From: Vibrio sp. FE10
GTDB taxonomy: Bacteria > Pseudomonadota > Gammaproteobacteria > Enterobacterales > Vibrionaceae
Direction of reading: 5' to 3'
NCBI RefSeq assembly: GCF_030297155.1
Contig: NZ_AP028067.1
Span: 2,108,001 to 2,172,000 of the forward strand
DNA: 64,000 nucleotides
Of this stretch, positions 9,518-18,269 are shown in pieces. The position numbers were made by a program, and so were the translations under genes. Under the pieces are notes generated by a model, which searched no databases, had not been told where the DNA came from, and saw only the letters and a list, made by a program, of their open reading frames with translations. Within the stretch, counting starts at the first letter, position 1; every line of letters begins with the position of its first letter.

Positions 9518-10852
9518 ATGTCTGCTAACTTTCAACCTAGAGACTCGCAATCTAGAGACTTGCAATCTAAAGTCTCGCAATCACCTGAGCATCATAGAGT
9601 GAAGAGTGCCTTGCTTAGGCAGTGGGCGATTGTCCGCAAAGACAAGTGGTTGTTGTCGTGCCTAACTTGGATTCCCTTGCTTCTTGCTGCCAGTATTTGG
9701 TTAATTTTTTCACAAGGCATCGCCCGTGATTTACCTGTTGCGGTAGTTGACCTTGAACATAGCCAAATTTCGCAACAGTTCACGCGTTTAGTTGATGCTT
9801 CACCGACGCTGCAAGTGAGCCAGAAATACAGTTCGGCGAGCGAAGCCGCTAAGGCAATGATTGAACGCGATATCTACGGCTATGTCGTCATCCCTAGACA
9901 CTTTGACCGAGATATTTACCTAGGGTTAAACCCGCAAGTTTCCGTGTTCTATAACAGTCAATTTATCTTAATCGGCAAACTGGTGAACTCGGCTCTGTTG
10001 CAGGCTCAAGGCACGTTTAACGCGCAACTCGAAGTGGTTAAACAGCTTTCACACGGTGATACCACAGTGCAATCGGCATTGGGGCAAGCGGTCACGGTGC
10101 AAAGCCAGATCACGCCATTGTTTAATAAGAACACCAGTTATGCGCAGTTCTTGGTATCAGCCGTTATTCCTGCTTTATGGCAGATCATGATTGTGGTCGG
10201 TACGATCTTAGTATTGACTGCAAACGTACGAGCTCGCGGTTTGAAAGCGTGGTTATCGAACTCTCCTATCAAGTCACTGACATCAACATTAACGCCTTAT
10301 GTTGCACTATTTTTGGCGTTTGGTGTTGCCTTTAGTTTTTGGTTCTATGGCCTATTAGATTGGCCATTCAATGGTAGCTTTACGGCACTGACTATCGCCC
10401 AGCTGCTCACTGTCATCAGTTGCATCATCATGGGTTGTTTGTTTTTCTTCTTAACGCTTGACCCAGCTAGAGCCATGAGTTTCGCGGGTGCTTTCACCGC
10501 GCCAAGTTTCGCTTTCATGGGAATCACCTTCCCAGTAACCGACATGAACACGGCGGCTCAAGTTTGGAGAAGCTTACTGCCAGTGAGCCACTACATTGAA
10601 GTACAGACAGCACAATCCAGCTATGGCGTGAGTGCCGCACACTCGCTAATCAGCCTCTCCTCTATGTTGTGGTACGCAGTTCCTGCTTTCGTGGTGATGT
10701 TGTTGATTAAGAAGCACTTGGCGCAAGCAGATCTATCTGCACAAGCGGCTCTATCTGCAAAAGCAGCTATTTCAGCAAAAGCAGCTTTATCTGCAAAAAC
10801 AACGCCGTCAACACAGCCAGAAGCATCAGAACAACAAGGAGTAAAACAATGA
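9518..10852 (+). CDS. ABC-2 type permease, first of a pair
   Basis: Inner-membrane permease of 444 residues. After a hydrophilic N-tail comes a helix near 45-65, a large periplasmic domain (about 70-210, with AVVDLEHSQISQQFTRLVDASP), then five helices to about residue 400, the ABC-2 membrane family layout. No ATP-binding motifs are present. Two odd low-complexity parts flank the core: an N-terminal 5-residue repeat (RDSQS/RDLQS/KVSQS) and a C-terminal Ala-Leu-Ser-Ala-Lys repeat. It overlaps the next gene by 4 bp (ATGA). No ATPase gene is in the operon. Confidence 0.88.
   Translation: MSANFQPRDSQSRDLQSKVSQSPEHHRVKSALLRQWAIVRKDKWLLSCLTWIPLLLAASIWLIFSQGIARDLPVAVVDLEHSQISQQFTRLVDASPTLQVSQKYSSASEAAKAMIERDIYGYVVIPRHFDRDIYLGLNPQVSVFYNSQFILIGKLVNSALLQAQGTFNAQLEVVKQLSHGDTTVQSALGQAVTVQSQITPLFNKNTSYAQFLVSAVIPALWQIMIVVGTILVLTANVRARGLKAWLSNSPIKSLTSTLTPYVALFLAFGVAFSFWFYGLLDWPFNGSFTALTIAQLLTVISCIIMGCLFFFLTLDPARAMSFAGAFTAPSFAFMGITFPVTDMNTAAQVWRSLLPVSHYIEVQTAQSSYGVSAAHSLISLSSMLWYAVPAFVVMLLIKKHLAQADLSAQAALSAKAAISAKAALSAKTTPSTQPEASEQQGVKQ
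10731..10802 (+). repeat. 18-bp coding tandem repeat in permease C-terminus
   Basis: About four imperfect copies of an 18-base unit resembling GCAGCTTTATCTGCAAAA encode successive ALSAKA/ALSAQA blocks at the cytoplasmic C-terminal tail of the first permease. Copies differ at a few bases. Such repeats change copy number easily without breaking frame. Confidence 0.7.
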
Positions 10853-12030
10853 GCTTTACTCAACTGCTCAAGCAAGAACTCTTAGCCGTTCTGCGTAATC
10901 CCGTTGTATTGCTCACCGTGTTCGGCGGTGTGGTCTTCTATTCATTCTTATATCCGCTGCCTTACGCAAACCAAGTACCTGAACAATTGAAAGCTTCGGT
11001 TGTGAACTTGGACAAGAGTCAAAGCAGCTACCAATTAGAACGAATGGTCGATGCCACGTCTCAAATCGACTTAGTGCGTCGAGATTCTACTATTGAAGAT
11101 GCGAAACAAGCCGTTCTTGACCAAGAGATTGGCGGGTTTATCGTCATCCCAGAAGATTTCTATAAAGACTTACTTCTTGGTAAAAGCCCAACGCTCTCTT
11201 ATGCCGGTGATGCCTCTTACTTCTTGGTGTACGGAACCATTGTTGAAGGACTTGCTAAGGCTGGAGGCACGTTAGCCGCGCAAGTTAAGGTCAGTCACTT
11301 GTTGGTTGAAGGTGTGCCGTTAGAATCGGCTGCCAAAGGCTACAGCGCGTTCAGCTTGAACCTAAAACCAACCTTCAATAGTCGCATGGGATACATCGAT
11401 TACGTGGTTCCCGCGGTATTTGTGTTGATCCTGCAACAAACCTTAGCCATGGCTTCTGGTTTGGTTGGCGCAACACAAAACGCTCAATCAACGTTTGGCT
11501 ATTGGAGCAAAACTTCTCCCGCGAAACTGATGCTTGCTCGCTGTTGTACTTTAGTGGGCATTTATTACTTGTTGTCCATGTACTATTTCGGCGCAAGCTT
11601 TTCGATGTATGGAATTAACCTGCTCGCCTCAACAACACAAATTTTGACGTTGCTGTTGCCCTTCTTATTAGCCAGTTGTTTGATCGGGATATTTATTGGT
11701 GAGTTAGTACCAAGAAGAGAACTGGTCACTGTAGTGGTGTTAATCAGTTCAATGCCACTGATCTTCTCATCTGGGTTTATCTGGCCCGTTGAAATGATGC
11801 CTCAATGGTTAGTCTTGTTGTCGCAGCTCTTCCCAAGTACTCCAGCTATCCAAGGTTTCTTAGCGCTTAATCAAATGGGCGCGTCTTGGCAAGAAATAGC
11901 ACCTCAATGGACGCTATTATGGGGACAAGTTCTGCTTTGGGGTTCGTTGCTGGCACTCAAGCTCTACCACAAATCGAGTAAAAGCATCGTTATCAATAGT
12001 ACGAGTACGAACAATAGCAACAATCATTGA
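10849..12030 (+). CDS. ABC-2 type permease, second of a pair
   Basis: Inner-membrane permease of 393 residues. N-terminal helix about 20-38, a periplasmic domain (about 40-180, with ASVVNLDKSQSSYQLERMVD, which mirrors the paralogue upstream), then five helices (about 180-375). No Walker motifs. Last gene of the TolC/HlyD/permease/permease operon, translationally coupled to the preceding gene and followed by a terminator. The C-terminal tail is Ser/Asn/Thr-rich. The layout recalls YhhJ/YbhR-type exporters, which normally work with an ATPase; none is encoded here. Confidence 0.88.
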   Translation: MSFTQLLKQELLAVLRNPVVLLTVFGGVVFYSFLYPLPYANQVPEQLKASVVNLDKSQSSYQLERMVDATSQIDLVRRDSTIEDAKQAVLDQEIGGFIVIPEDFYKDLLLGKSPTLSYAGDASYFLVYGTIVEGLAKAGGTLAAQVKVSHLLVEGVPLESAAKGYSAFSLNLKPTFNSRMGYIDYVVPAVFVLILQQTLAMASGLVGATQNAQSTFGYWSKTSPAKLMLARCCTLVGIYYLLSMYYFGASFSMYGINLLASTTQILTLLLPFLLASCLIGIFIGELVPRRELVTVVVLISSMPLIFSSGFIWPVEMMPQWLVLLSQLFPSTPAIQGFLALNQMGASWQEIAPQWTLLWGQVLLWGSLLALKLYHKSSKSIVINSTSTNNSNNH

Positions 12031-12055
12031 GCTGTTTAGCTCATCGAAAACCATT

Positions 12056-12081
12056 AAAAAGCTCTGATAAAGGGCTTTTTT
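12056..12081 (+). terminator. terminator of the exporter operon
   Basis: AAAAAGCTC (12056-12064) pairs with GGGCTTTTT (12072-12080), one G-U pair, across a 7-base loop and runs into T residues, 26 bp after the last permease stop. Confidence 0.7.
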
Positions 12082-12722
12082 AATGCCTCAGATCCGATGA
12101 CATCTTCAATATCGAACGTTTAAAACCGCCAAGAACATATTAGATATTCAAAATCGCCTATTTCCCTATTGGATTCCATTCTCGTTATATTATCCGTCAA
12201 TCTCACTATTATCTGCCTGTCTCATTATTATCTGTCGCTCACAGGCCCCTTCTTCCATCGCTCTCCAACTTAGATCGCTTTGATTACAAAATCACGACTC
12301 AAGGTTTAATAAAAAGCGTTTTAAGCAAGGATAAAAACGCCTACATAACGAAATGCACCAGTTGCTATAGCTGCGACTGCATATGCCATTTACAAGAAAA
12401 AAACCGTCGACTTATTCCAAAACAATGACAAAACCCGAACAAATGTAAATTTATTGTAAAAATTTCTTTGTTGGTATTATTTTTATGTATAGGATTATCA
12501 GTAGGACTTAGCTGACCGAATGCCATAGTCTTATTGGTCCACATACCAAAAGGATATCCATATAAAACAAGATCAGTACTTATCTTTATTTCGTTTTTAG
12601 ACTTAGATACAGCCGTTTGTGTTGCCGTCAAATGAAGTAGATAAATCACTAAAATATAAAAATCAAATAGAAAACAAACACAACAGTAGCAAACATAATT
12701 TAATAAAAAGACAGGGAAAACC
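12082..12722. other. long intergenic region before the first symporter
   Basis: 640 bp with no supportable gene. A 122-codon minus-strand ORF (12365-12733) is Cys/Phe-rich, resembles no family and runs through the symporter's start, so it was rejected. Near 12198-12241 the short motif CTCA(C/T)TATTATCTG occurs twice. The region presumably carries the symporter promoter. Confidence 0.4.
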
Positions 12723-14248
12723 ATGAAAAACATACGTGAATTATTTTTTGGGTTTATATTATTGTTTAGTTCCAGTGCATTTGCAGAAGAAGGATCATTT
12801 AGCCAAGGTATCAGTAAGATGGTTTTTTCAATGACTACACAGGGTGGTTCGTTGGATTAATCTTTAAAAGTGTTCCGCTTGGTGAAGCAAACTTCCCAAT
12901 TATTGTTGGTTGGCTCTTGCTCGCTGCGATTATCTTCACTGTTTATTTTGGCTTTGTTCAATTTAAACGTGTTGGTATGGCGATAGACATTATCAAAGGT
13001 AAGTATACCGACCCTAATTCCAAAGAAGATGGCGAAGTTTCTCACTTTCAAGCGTTAACAACAGCGCTTTCCGGAACTGTCGGACTGGGTAATATTGCAG
13101 GTGTAGGTGCTGCACTCGCGATTGGTGGCCCTGGCGCAACATTCTGGATGATCTTGTGTGGCCTTCTGGGTATGGCCTCTAAGTTCTGTGAGTGTACCCT
13201 AGGTGTGAAATACCGAACCATTTTACCTTCAGGTGTCGTTTCGGGTGGTCCAATGTACTACTTGAGCCAAGGCTTGGGTGAAAGAGGTTTAGGCGGACTA
13301 GGTAAAGTCCTTGCTATTGGTTTTGCGTTAATGTGTATTTTAGGTGCATTGGGCGGCGGTAACATGTTCCAAGCGAACCAAGCACATGCCATGCTCACTT
13401 ACGCATTTGATGTACCTAGTGAATACGGTGTTATCACAGGGTTTGTACTCGCTACCTTAGTGTTTTCCGTTATTGTTGGTGGTATGCCTTCTATTGCATC
13501 GGTAACAGAAAAAGTTGTTCCTTGGATGGCTGCTCTGTATATCGGTATGGCTCTGATTGTTATCGGTTCTAACCTTGATCAAGTGGGTCCTGCGTTCAGT
13601 GCAATCTTTACAGGTGCATTTACCGGTGAAGGTGTGGTTGGTGGATTTATTGGTGCGTTAATCCAAGGTCTGAAACGTGCTACGTTCTCAAACGAAGCCG
13701 GTGTAGGTTCAGCAGCAATCGCTCACTCAGCCGTAAAAACAAAAGAACCAATCACGGAAGGTCTTGTATCACTATTAGAACCATTCGTTGATACGGTAAT
13801 CATTTGTACAATGACAGCATTGGTCATCACTATCGCTGGTTTAAACGTAGGTCCATTCGATGGAACAGGTTTAACAGGTGTGACACTGACTGCTGCATCG
13901 TTTACTGAAACTGCAGAAGTGTTTAAATACACACTCGCTCTCGCGGTAATCATGTTTGCGTTTTCAACAATGATTTCTTGGTCGTACTACGGTCTTAAGG
14001 CTTGGACTTACCTATTTGGTGAAGGTAAAACAACGGAACTGATTTTCAAAGTGATGTTCTGTGTGTTTGTTGTTATTGGTGCAACGATTCAGTTTGGCGC
14101 GGTAATCGACTTCTCTGATGCGGCTATCTTTGCGATGTCTATCTTCAACATTCTTGGTCTGTACTTCTTAATGCCTGTTGTGAAGAAAGAACTGCAATCA
14201 TTTGTTGCTCGTGTGAAATCAGGCGAAATCAAGACTTACGATAAATAG
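12723..14248 (+). pseudogene. AgcS-family sodium/alanine symporter, frameshifted near residue 40
   Basis: Would import alanine or glycine with Na+ across the inner membrane. The ATG at 12723 has an AGGGAAAA ribosome site and opens a signal-peptide-like start (MKNIRELFFGFILLFSSSAFAEEG). That frame stops at 12858-12860. Homologous sequence continues in another frame from about 12845 (WFVGLIFKSVPLGEANFP), then uninterrupted to 14248 with the AgcS signature TALSGTVGLGNIAGVGAAL and ATFSNEAGVGSAA. One base missing after CAGGG (12841-12845) would explain it; CAGGGNTGG would restore GlyTrp. The rest is intact, so this is either a recent mutation, a sequencing error or, less likely, recoding. Without repair, a TTG near 12917 could start a shortened product. 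Confidence 0.8.
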
Positions 14249-14335
14249 CTTATCGATTGTCGTTAATAACACTGTTCTAAAAATTTTTGTAATACCCTTT
14301 GCTTGAGAAAGCGAGAACAGTACTGCAACATATCT

Positions 14336-14376
14336 AAAATCCCTATTGGCTATTGCTTAGCTCGTAGGGATTTTTT
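14336..14376 (+). terminator. terminator after the first symporter
   Basis: AAAATCCCTA (14336-14345) pairs perfectly with TAGGGATTTT (14365-14374) and is followed by more T residues. It lies about 90 bp after the symporter stop. Confidence 0.75.
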
Positions 14377-14393
14377 ATGTCTGAATAGTTAGG

Positions 14394-14558
14394 CTAGTTG
14401 CTATCCTCAATGCCTTGCTCACTCTTTTCACTATCGTGTTCAACGTCGACACGACGAACCAACTCTTCTACTTCGATCATCTCTTTTTGCGCTAATGGCG
14501 AACAACAATCATCGAAACAATAAGCTATGGTGCAGTTCTCACAAAGATACTCTGGCAT
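14394..14558 (-). CDS. small Cys-rich hypothetical protein
   Basis: 54 residues beginning MPEYLCENCTIAYCFDDCC, with six Cys in the first third arranged like a small metal-binding knuckle (CxxC ... CxxxCC), then an acidic Glu/Asp-rich tail. I do not recognise the family. The frame is open to 14630, but I chose the ATG at 14556-14558 because an AGGA lies eight bases before it and the Cys cluster then begins at once. It stands alone between two terminators. Function unknown; a zinc-binding role is only inference. Confidence 0.55.
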   Translation of the reverse strand: MPEYLCENCTIAYCFDDCCSPLAQKEMIEVEELVRRVDVEHDSEKSEQGIEDSN

Positions 14559-14805
14559 CACTCCATTCCTGTCTGTCGTAAAAGCAGTCAAATGCGAGTT
14601 GGCAATCGACTGCATGTTCATCCTGAACACCCCTATTATGCAGCGACTCTGAACTGAAAAGATGTATGCAAAGTCATTTAATAGACAACAAGTAACATAT
14701 CATTATGGATATACGTAACTACTCACAAATATCTAAGTAAACAGTGAAAACACTTAAATAATCATTAATGAGAAAGCACCGGTTCTATGCTCCCGAGAAA
14801 ACGCA

Positions 14806-14839
14806 AAACGCCCACATCACGTGTGTGATGTGGGCGTTT
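14806..14839. terminator. perfect 15-bp hairpin, terminator of the coiled-coil gene
   Basis: AAACGCCCACATCAC and GTGATGTGGGCGTTT pair perfectly around a GTGT loop. On the minus strand it is followed by a T-rich run, placing it 46 bp after the stop of the coiled-coil membrane protein. Confidence 0.8.
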
Positions 14840-14884
14840 CGATATTTACTGTGAAACTAACTTTAGGTTGGCAAAGCCTTCGGC

Positions 14885-15619
14885 TTATAGACCCATCTCT
14901 TCAGTGAGCGTTTTGATCTGCTTGAGATCCATGGTGTGAACTTCAATCATTTGTCTGATATCACTCAGTCGAGAGTTCGCGTTATCTTGCTTCTCACAAG
15001 CGTCAGATTTCGCATCCCACGATGTGCCATCTAAGAAAACGTCACACGCCTTTTTCAATGAACCAAGGCTCTGTTCAAGCTCGTCTCTTTCTTTCTCAAG
15101 TTTCTCAAGCTCTTGAGATATCTGTAATTCTTTTCGGAAGACTTCACGTGAACGTTCAAAAAGGGTCGATTGCATGTCAGCTTGACGATTCAGCTTTTGA
15201 TTGTTTTGTTGAGTTTCTTCTAGTGTTTGCTTCTGCTCATTAAGCTGTTGCTCTAATGAATAATTCGCTTTTTCTAAAACGGCAGATTGCTTTTCTAAAT
15301 CTTTCAGTTCTTTTTGATGCGCTTCCGTCTGTTTCACTAAAGCGGCTTCTACTTTTGCATCGATCTCGGTATCGACCTTTGCCACTTTAGCTTCAACTGA
15401 CGTCATCAATTCGGTTTTACTATCGCGCAATTCTTGATAACGAGTTTCGAGTACCTGATAAGTGGACTCCCACTTCGAAGCCGTCACTGTTGAACCGATT
15501 AAGCCACCCAGAGCTAAACCTATAACCGCAGCAATGCCGATATAAAGCTGACTGCGCTTATCGCGTTCTTCAATAACAACCACTTCATCTTGTTCGCTTT
15601 GTCCAGATTGCTGGTTCAC
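14885..15619 (-). CDS. single-pass membrane protein with long coiled coil
   Basis: 244 residues. A short acidic N-tail, one Gly-rich membrane helix (about 25-47, YIGIAAVIGLALGGLIGS), then an almost continuous coiled coil (about 50-190, rich in Glu, Lys, Gln and Leu) and a C-terminal part with two Cys. The topology suggests an inner-membrane anchor with a long rod on one side. No family was recognised. The start codon is GTG (15617-15619) with GGGAG nine bases upstream. Between 15659 and 15729, just upstream of its start, lies a hexanucleotide repeat that could affect expression. Confidence 0.75.
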   Translation of the reverse strand: MNQQSGQSEQDEVVVIEERDKRSQLYIGIAAVIGLALGGLIGSTVTASKWESTYQVLETRYQELRDSKTELMTSVEAKVAKVDTEIDAKVEAALVKQTEAHQKELKDLEKQSAVLEKANYSLEQQLNEQKQTLEETQQNNQKLNRQADMQSTLFERSREVFRKELQISQELEKLEKERDELEQSLGSLKKACDVFLDGTSWDAKSDACEKQDNANSRLSDIRQMIEVHTMDLKQIKTLTEEMGL

Positions 15620-15658
15620 TAGCGGGGACTCCCAAAAATATGTTTAACGTTACGCGGT

Positions 15659-15729
15659 CACTGGCACTGGCACTGGCACTGGCACTGATACCAATACTGG
15701 CACTGATACTGATACTGATACTGATACTG
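15659..15729. repeat. hexanucleotide microsatellite
   Basis: About twelve near-perfect 6-base units made of two variants, (CTGGCA)n then (CTGATA)n, with one interruption at CCAATA. It lies 40-110 bp upstream of the coiled-coil gene's GTG start, in its leader or promoter region; a stop codon at 15644-15646 shows it is not part of that reading frame. Confidence 0.9.
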
Positions 15730-15810
15730 TAGGTTCAGTTAAACCTATCGCTCAAGTCAGAAGCACTTGAGCTTTGCTAACACGTTCATCCTATCTGCTC
15801 ACAGACAGAT

Positions 15811-15969
15811 TTAACGAGTTAACTCCGAAATCATCAGACTGGCAGTATACAAAAGGAAGCTGCTAACGATAACAATCACTACCCATTTTTGCAGTTTTTC
15901 GTTTGTCCGGTAACGAAACAGCACAAATGCCAAAGCCAATAAAAAAACAATCGCTATTAATCGAGTCAT
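15811..15969 (-). CDS. small two-helix membrane protein
   Basis: 52 residues: MTRLIAIVFLLALAFVLFRY forms one helix, a short basic loop (RTNEKLQK) follows, then a second helix (WVVIVIVSSFLLYTASLMI). The start at 15967-15969 has an excellent AAGGAGGAG; the upstream extension to 16041 lacks one. No family recognised. It lies upstream of, and divergent from, the glycine riboswitch region. Confidence 0.7.
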   Translation of the reverse strand: MTRLIAIVFLLALAFVLFRYRTNEKLQKWVVIVIVSSFLLYTASLMISELTR

Positions 15970-16118
15970 AACTCCTCCTTGTTTCTCTATTTTATACCAT
16001 TTAAATAAGCAAGTTACGTCAGAGACTCGTTGTTTGATCATTTAGTTGAACAACATTTGAGCAAACAGATATTTTGTAGCTGACATCACATTTTATATGA
16101 TCTAGGATACGCCTACAG

Positions 16119-16140
16119 ATTACCTAATTATTTAGGTAAT
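16119..16140. promoter_or_regulatory. 22-bp palindrome before the glycine riboswitch
   Basis: ATTACCTAA-TTAT-TTAGGTAAT, perfect 9-base arms. It ends about 10-15 bases before the first aptamer, so it sits in the promoter or leader region of the symporter transcript and could be a repressor site or a leader hairpin. Confidence 0.4.
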
Positions 16141-16149
16141 TGTTCCGAT

Positions 16150-16386
16150 GAAGACTGCAGGAGAGTGGTTTTTAACTAAATTTTAACATTTAGTTAGATT
16201 AACCCGCCGAAGAAGTAAATCTTTCAGGCGCTTTATGCTGGAGAAATCCAGAAAAGTGAGGACTGTCGTTGGAGGAACCTCTGGAGAGAACCGTTAGATC
16301 GGTCGCCGAAGGAGCAAGCTTAGTGCCCGTTACTTATCTATAAGTGATTCGCTAAGTGAAACTCTCAGGCAAAAGGACAGAGGAGT
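16150..16386 (+). ncRNA. tandem glycine riboswitch (two aptamers)
   Basis: Two glycine aptamers in series in the leader of the downstream symporter. Aptamer 1 (about 16150-16268) has GGAGAG, CCGAAGAAGTAAATCTTTC, AGG and GAGGACT. Aptamer 2 (about 16270-16386) has CTCTGGAGAG, CCGAAGGAGCAAG, AACTCTCAGGCAAAAGGAC. These conserved blocks and their order are those of the well-known Vibrio glycine riboswitch. Known biology: glycine binding changes expression of the downstream gene, here a sodium/amino-acid symporter. An expression platform probably lies between 16386 and 16518. Confidence 0.95.
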
Positions 16387-16518
16387 GGAAAGCAACAGCC
16401 TTAATTAACAAAAGAATTCTATCTAGAAATCCGTATGTATTAAGTAGTGCTATCGATCCCTGTGATCTGCACTGCCTTCCCTCTTCTCCTTAAATTTTTA
16501 ATTTATTAAGGGGAAACT

Positions 16519-17889
16519 ATGAACCATCTACAAGCTACACTTCAAACCATCAACCAATTCGTTTGGGGACCACCGCTACTTATCCTATTAGTTGGCACCG
16601 GTGTTTACTTCACTTTTCGTTTAGGCTTACTCCAGTTTAGACACCTTCCAACTGCGCTAAAAATGGTGTTCAGCAAAGACAAATCCGGCACGGGTGACGT
16701 ATCAAGCTTCGCCGCTTTGTGTACTGCACTTTCCGCAACAATTGGTACAGGTAATATCGTAGGTGTAGCGACCGCAATCAAGATTGGTGGCCCTGGTGCC
16801 CTATTCTGGATGTGGCTTGCCGCTGTCTTTGGTATGGCGACCAAATACGCAGAATGTCTACTTGCTGTTAAATACCGTAGAACCGATAGCAATGGCGAAA
16901 TGGTTGGCGGCCCAATGTATTACTTGCAATACGGTGTCGGTTCAAGAGTTTTAGCGGTGATGTTCGCTGTGTTCGCTTTGGGGGTTGCCTGCTTCGGTAT
17001 TGGTACCTTCCCACAAGTTAACGCTATCTTAGACGCAACTGAAATTTCATTTGGTGCTTCTCGTGAAATGTCTGCTGTCGTTCTTACGATATTGGTGGCA
17101 GTGGTCACCCTTGGTGGCATTCAATCTATCGCTAAGGTCGCAGGAAAAGTCGTGCCTACCATGGCAATCATGTATATCGTCGCGTGTTTAAGCGTGCTGG
17201 TTTCAAATGCAGACCAACTACTCAATGCCATTACCCTTGTTGTGACCTCTGCGTTTACCAACACGGCAGCAACCGGTGGTTTCTTTGGTGCGAGCATCAT
17301 GCTTGCTATCCAATCAGGTATCGCTCGTGGTGTATTCTCGAACGAATCAGGCCTAGGTAGCGCACCAATGGCGGCAGCAGCAGCAAAAACAGACTCGTGC
17401 GTGAAGCAAGGGCTTGTCTCTATGACCGGTACCTTCTTCGATACCATCATCATCTGTACGATGACAGGTTTGGCGCTTATCTTAACGGGCGCTTGGCAAA
17501 CTGACCTTTCTGGTGCTGCGATGACCACTCATGCATTCGCTGTCGGTTTGAATGCAGACACGCTTGGCCCTATGCTGGTTTCTGTTGGCTTAATCTTCTT
17601 TGCATTTACCACGATTTTAGGTTGGAACTACTACGGTGAGCGCTGTGTTGTTTTCTTACTGGGTACTAAAGCGGTTCTGCCTTACAAGATCATCTTCATT
17701 GCGTTGGTTGCTTCTGGTGCATTCTTAAAGCTCGATATGATCTGGCTGATGGCTGATATCGTGAACGGCCTAATGGCAATTCCAAACCTAATCGGCCTGA
17801 TCTTGCTACGTCGCGTCGTCATCGAAGAAACAAAGCTCTTCTTCAAACCTTTAACTTCTTCAAGTGATTGTGAAACCGTTAAAGCGTAA
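16519..17889 (+). CDS. AgcS-family sodium/glycine-alanine symporter under riboswitch control
   Basis: Inner-membrane Na+/amino-acid symporter of 456 residues with about ten helices. Family signatures: TALSATIGTGNIVGVATAIK near residues 73-92 and RGVFSNESGLGSAPMAAAAA near 270. Start ATG has AAGGGGAAA just before it. The glycine riboswitch 130 bp upstream indicates that glycine is a substrate or a signal; homologues in V. cholerae sit behind the same riboswitch. A good terminator follows. It is a paralogue of the frameshifted symporter at 12723-14248. Confidence 0.95.
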   Translation: MNHLQATLQTINQFVWGPPLLILLVGTGVYFTFRLGLLQFRHLPTALKMVFSKDKSGTGDVSSFAALCTALSATIGTGNIVGVATAIKIGGPGALFWMWLAAVFGMATKYAECLLAVKYRRTDSNGEMVGGPMYYLQYGVGSRVLAVMFAVFALGVACFGIGTFPQVNAILDATEISFGASREMSAVVLTILVAVVTLGGIQSIAKVAGKVVPTMAIMYIVACLSVLVSNADQLLNAITLVVTSAFTNTAATGGFFGASIMLAIQSGIARGVFSNESGLGSAPMAAAAAKTDSCVKQGLVSMTGTFFDTIIICTMTGLALILTGAWQTDLSGAAMTTHAFAVGLNADTLGPMLVSVGLIFFAFTTILGWNYYGERCVVFLLGTKAVLPYKIIFIALVASGAFLKLDMIWLMADIVNGLMAIPNLIGLILLRRVVIEETKLFFKPLTSSSDCETVKA

Positions 17890-17907
17890 CCTGAATTGGT
17901 TGAATAC

Positions 17908-17935
17908 AGCCCGCATTAAAATGCGGGCTTTTTTA
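17908..17935 (+). terminator. terminator of the riboswitch-controlled symporter
   Basis: AGCCCGCAT (17908-17916) pairs perfectly with ATGCGGGCT (17921-17929), loop TAAA, followed by a run of T. It starts 18 bp after the stop codon. Confidence 0.9.
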
Positions 17936-18269
17936 TATTTATTCAAACATTAAACTGAAAAAATCATGACCAACACTTATACCCTTACATATAAAATGAT
18001 ATTAATTAGGCCGCTGTGCGAATTAAAACACCTGATAAAACGCTAATAAAAAAGCCACTAATAAAACCAACACCTTAATTAGATATTACTTATATTTAAC
18101 AGATTATGTATAAATGTCCGTGTTTTTGTCATAAACGAGTAAATAGCATTTTGTTTCAACCACACAAAAAAACACCAGAATAAAACATGTGACTTTAATT
18201 CATATAATAGTCAGTTTATAGTCATCTACATTGTTGAGAGAATTATAATAAAAATAAAACGTTGGCTAT
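17936..18269. other. AT-rich intergenic region before the ToxR-like gene
   Basis: About 330 bp with no gene seen. It presumably holds the promoter of the regulator pair. No ribosome site stands out before the ATG at 18270. Confidence 0.4.

Noticed and set aside
12365-12733. 122-codon minus-strand ORF before the symporter
   Set aside because: Cys/Phe-rich composition typical of an antisense frame of AT-rich noncoding DNA, no domain, and it overlaps the symporter's start.
12837-12860. Programmed frameshift in the AgcS gene
   Set aside because: The slip site CAGGGTGG is not a known slippery heptamer and there is no obvious downstream structure; simple one-base loss is more likely.
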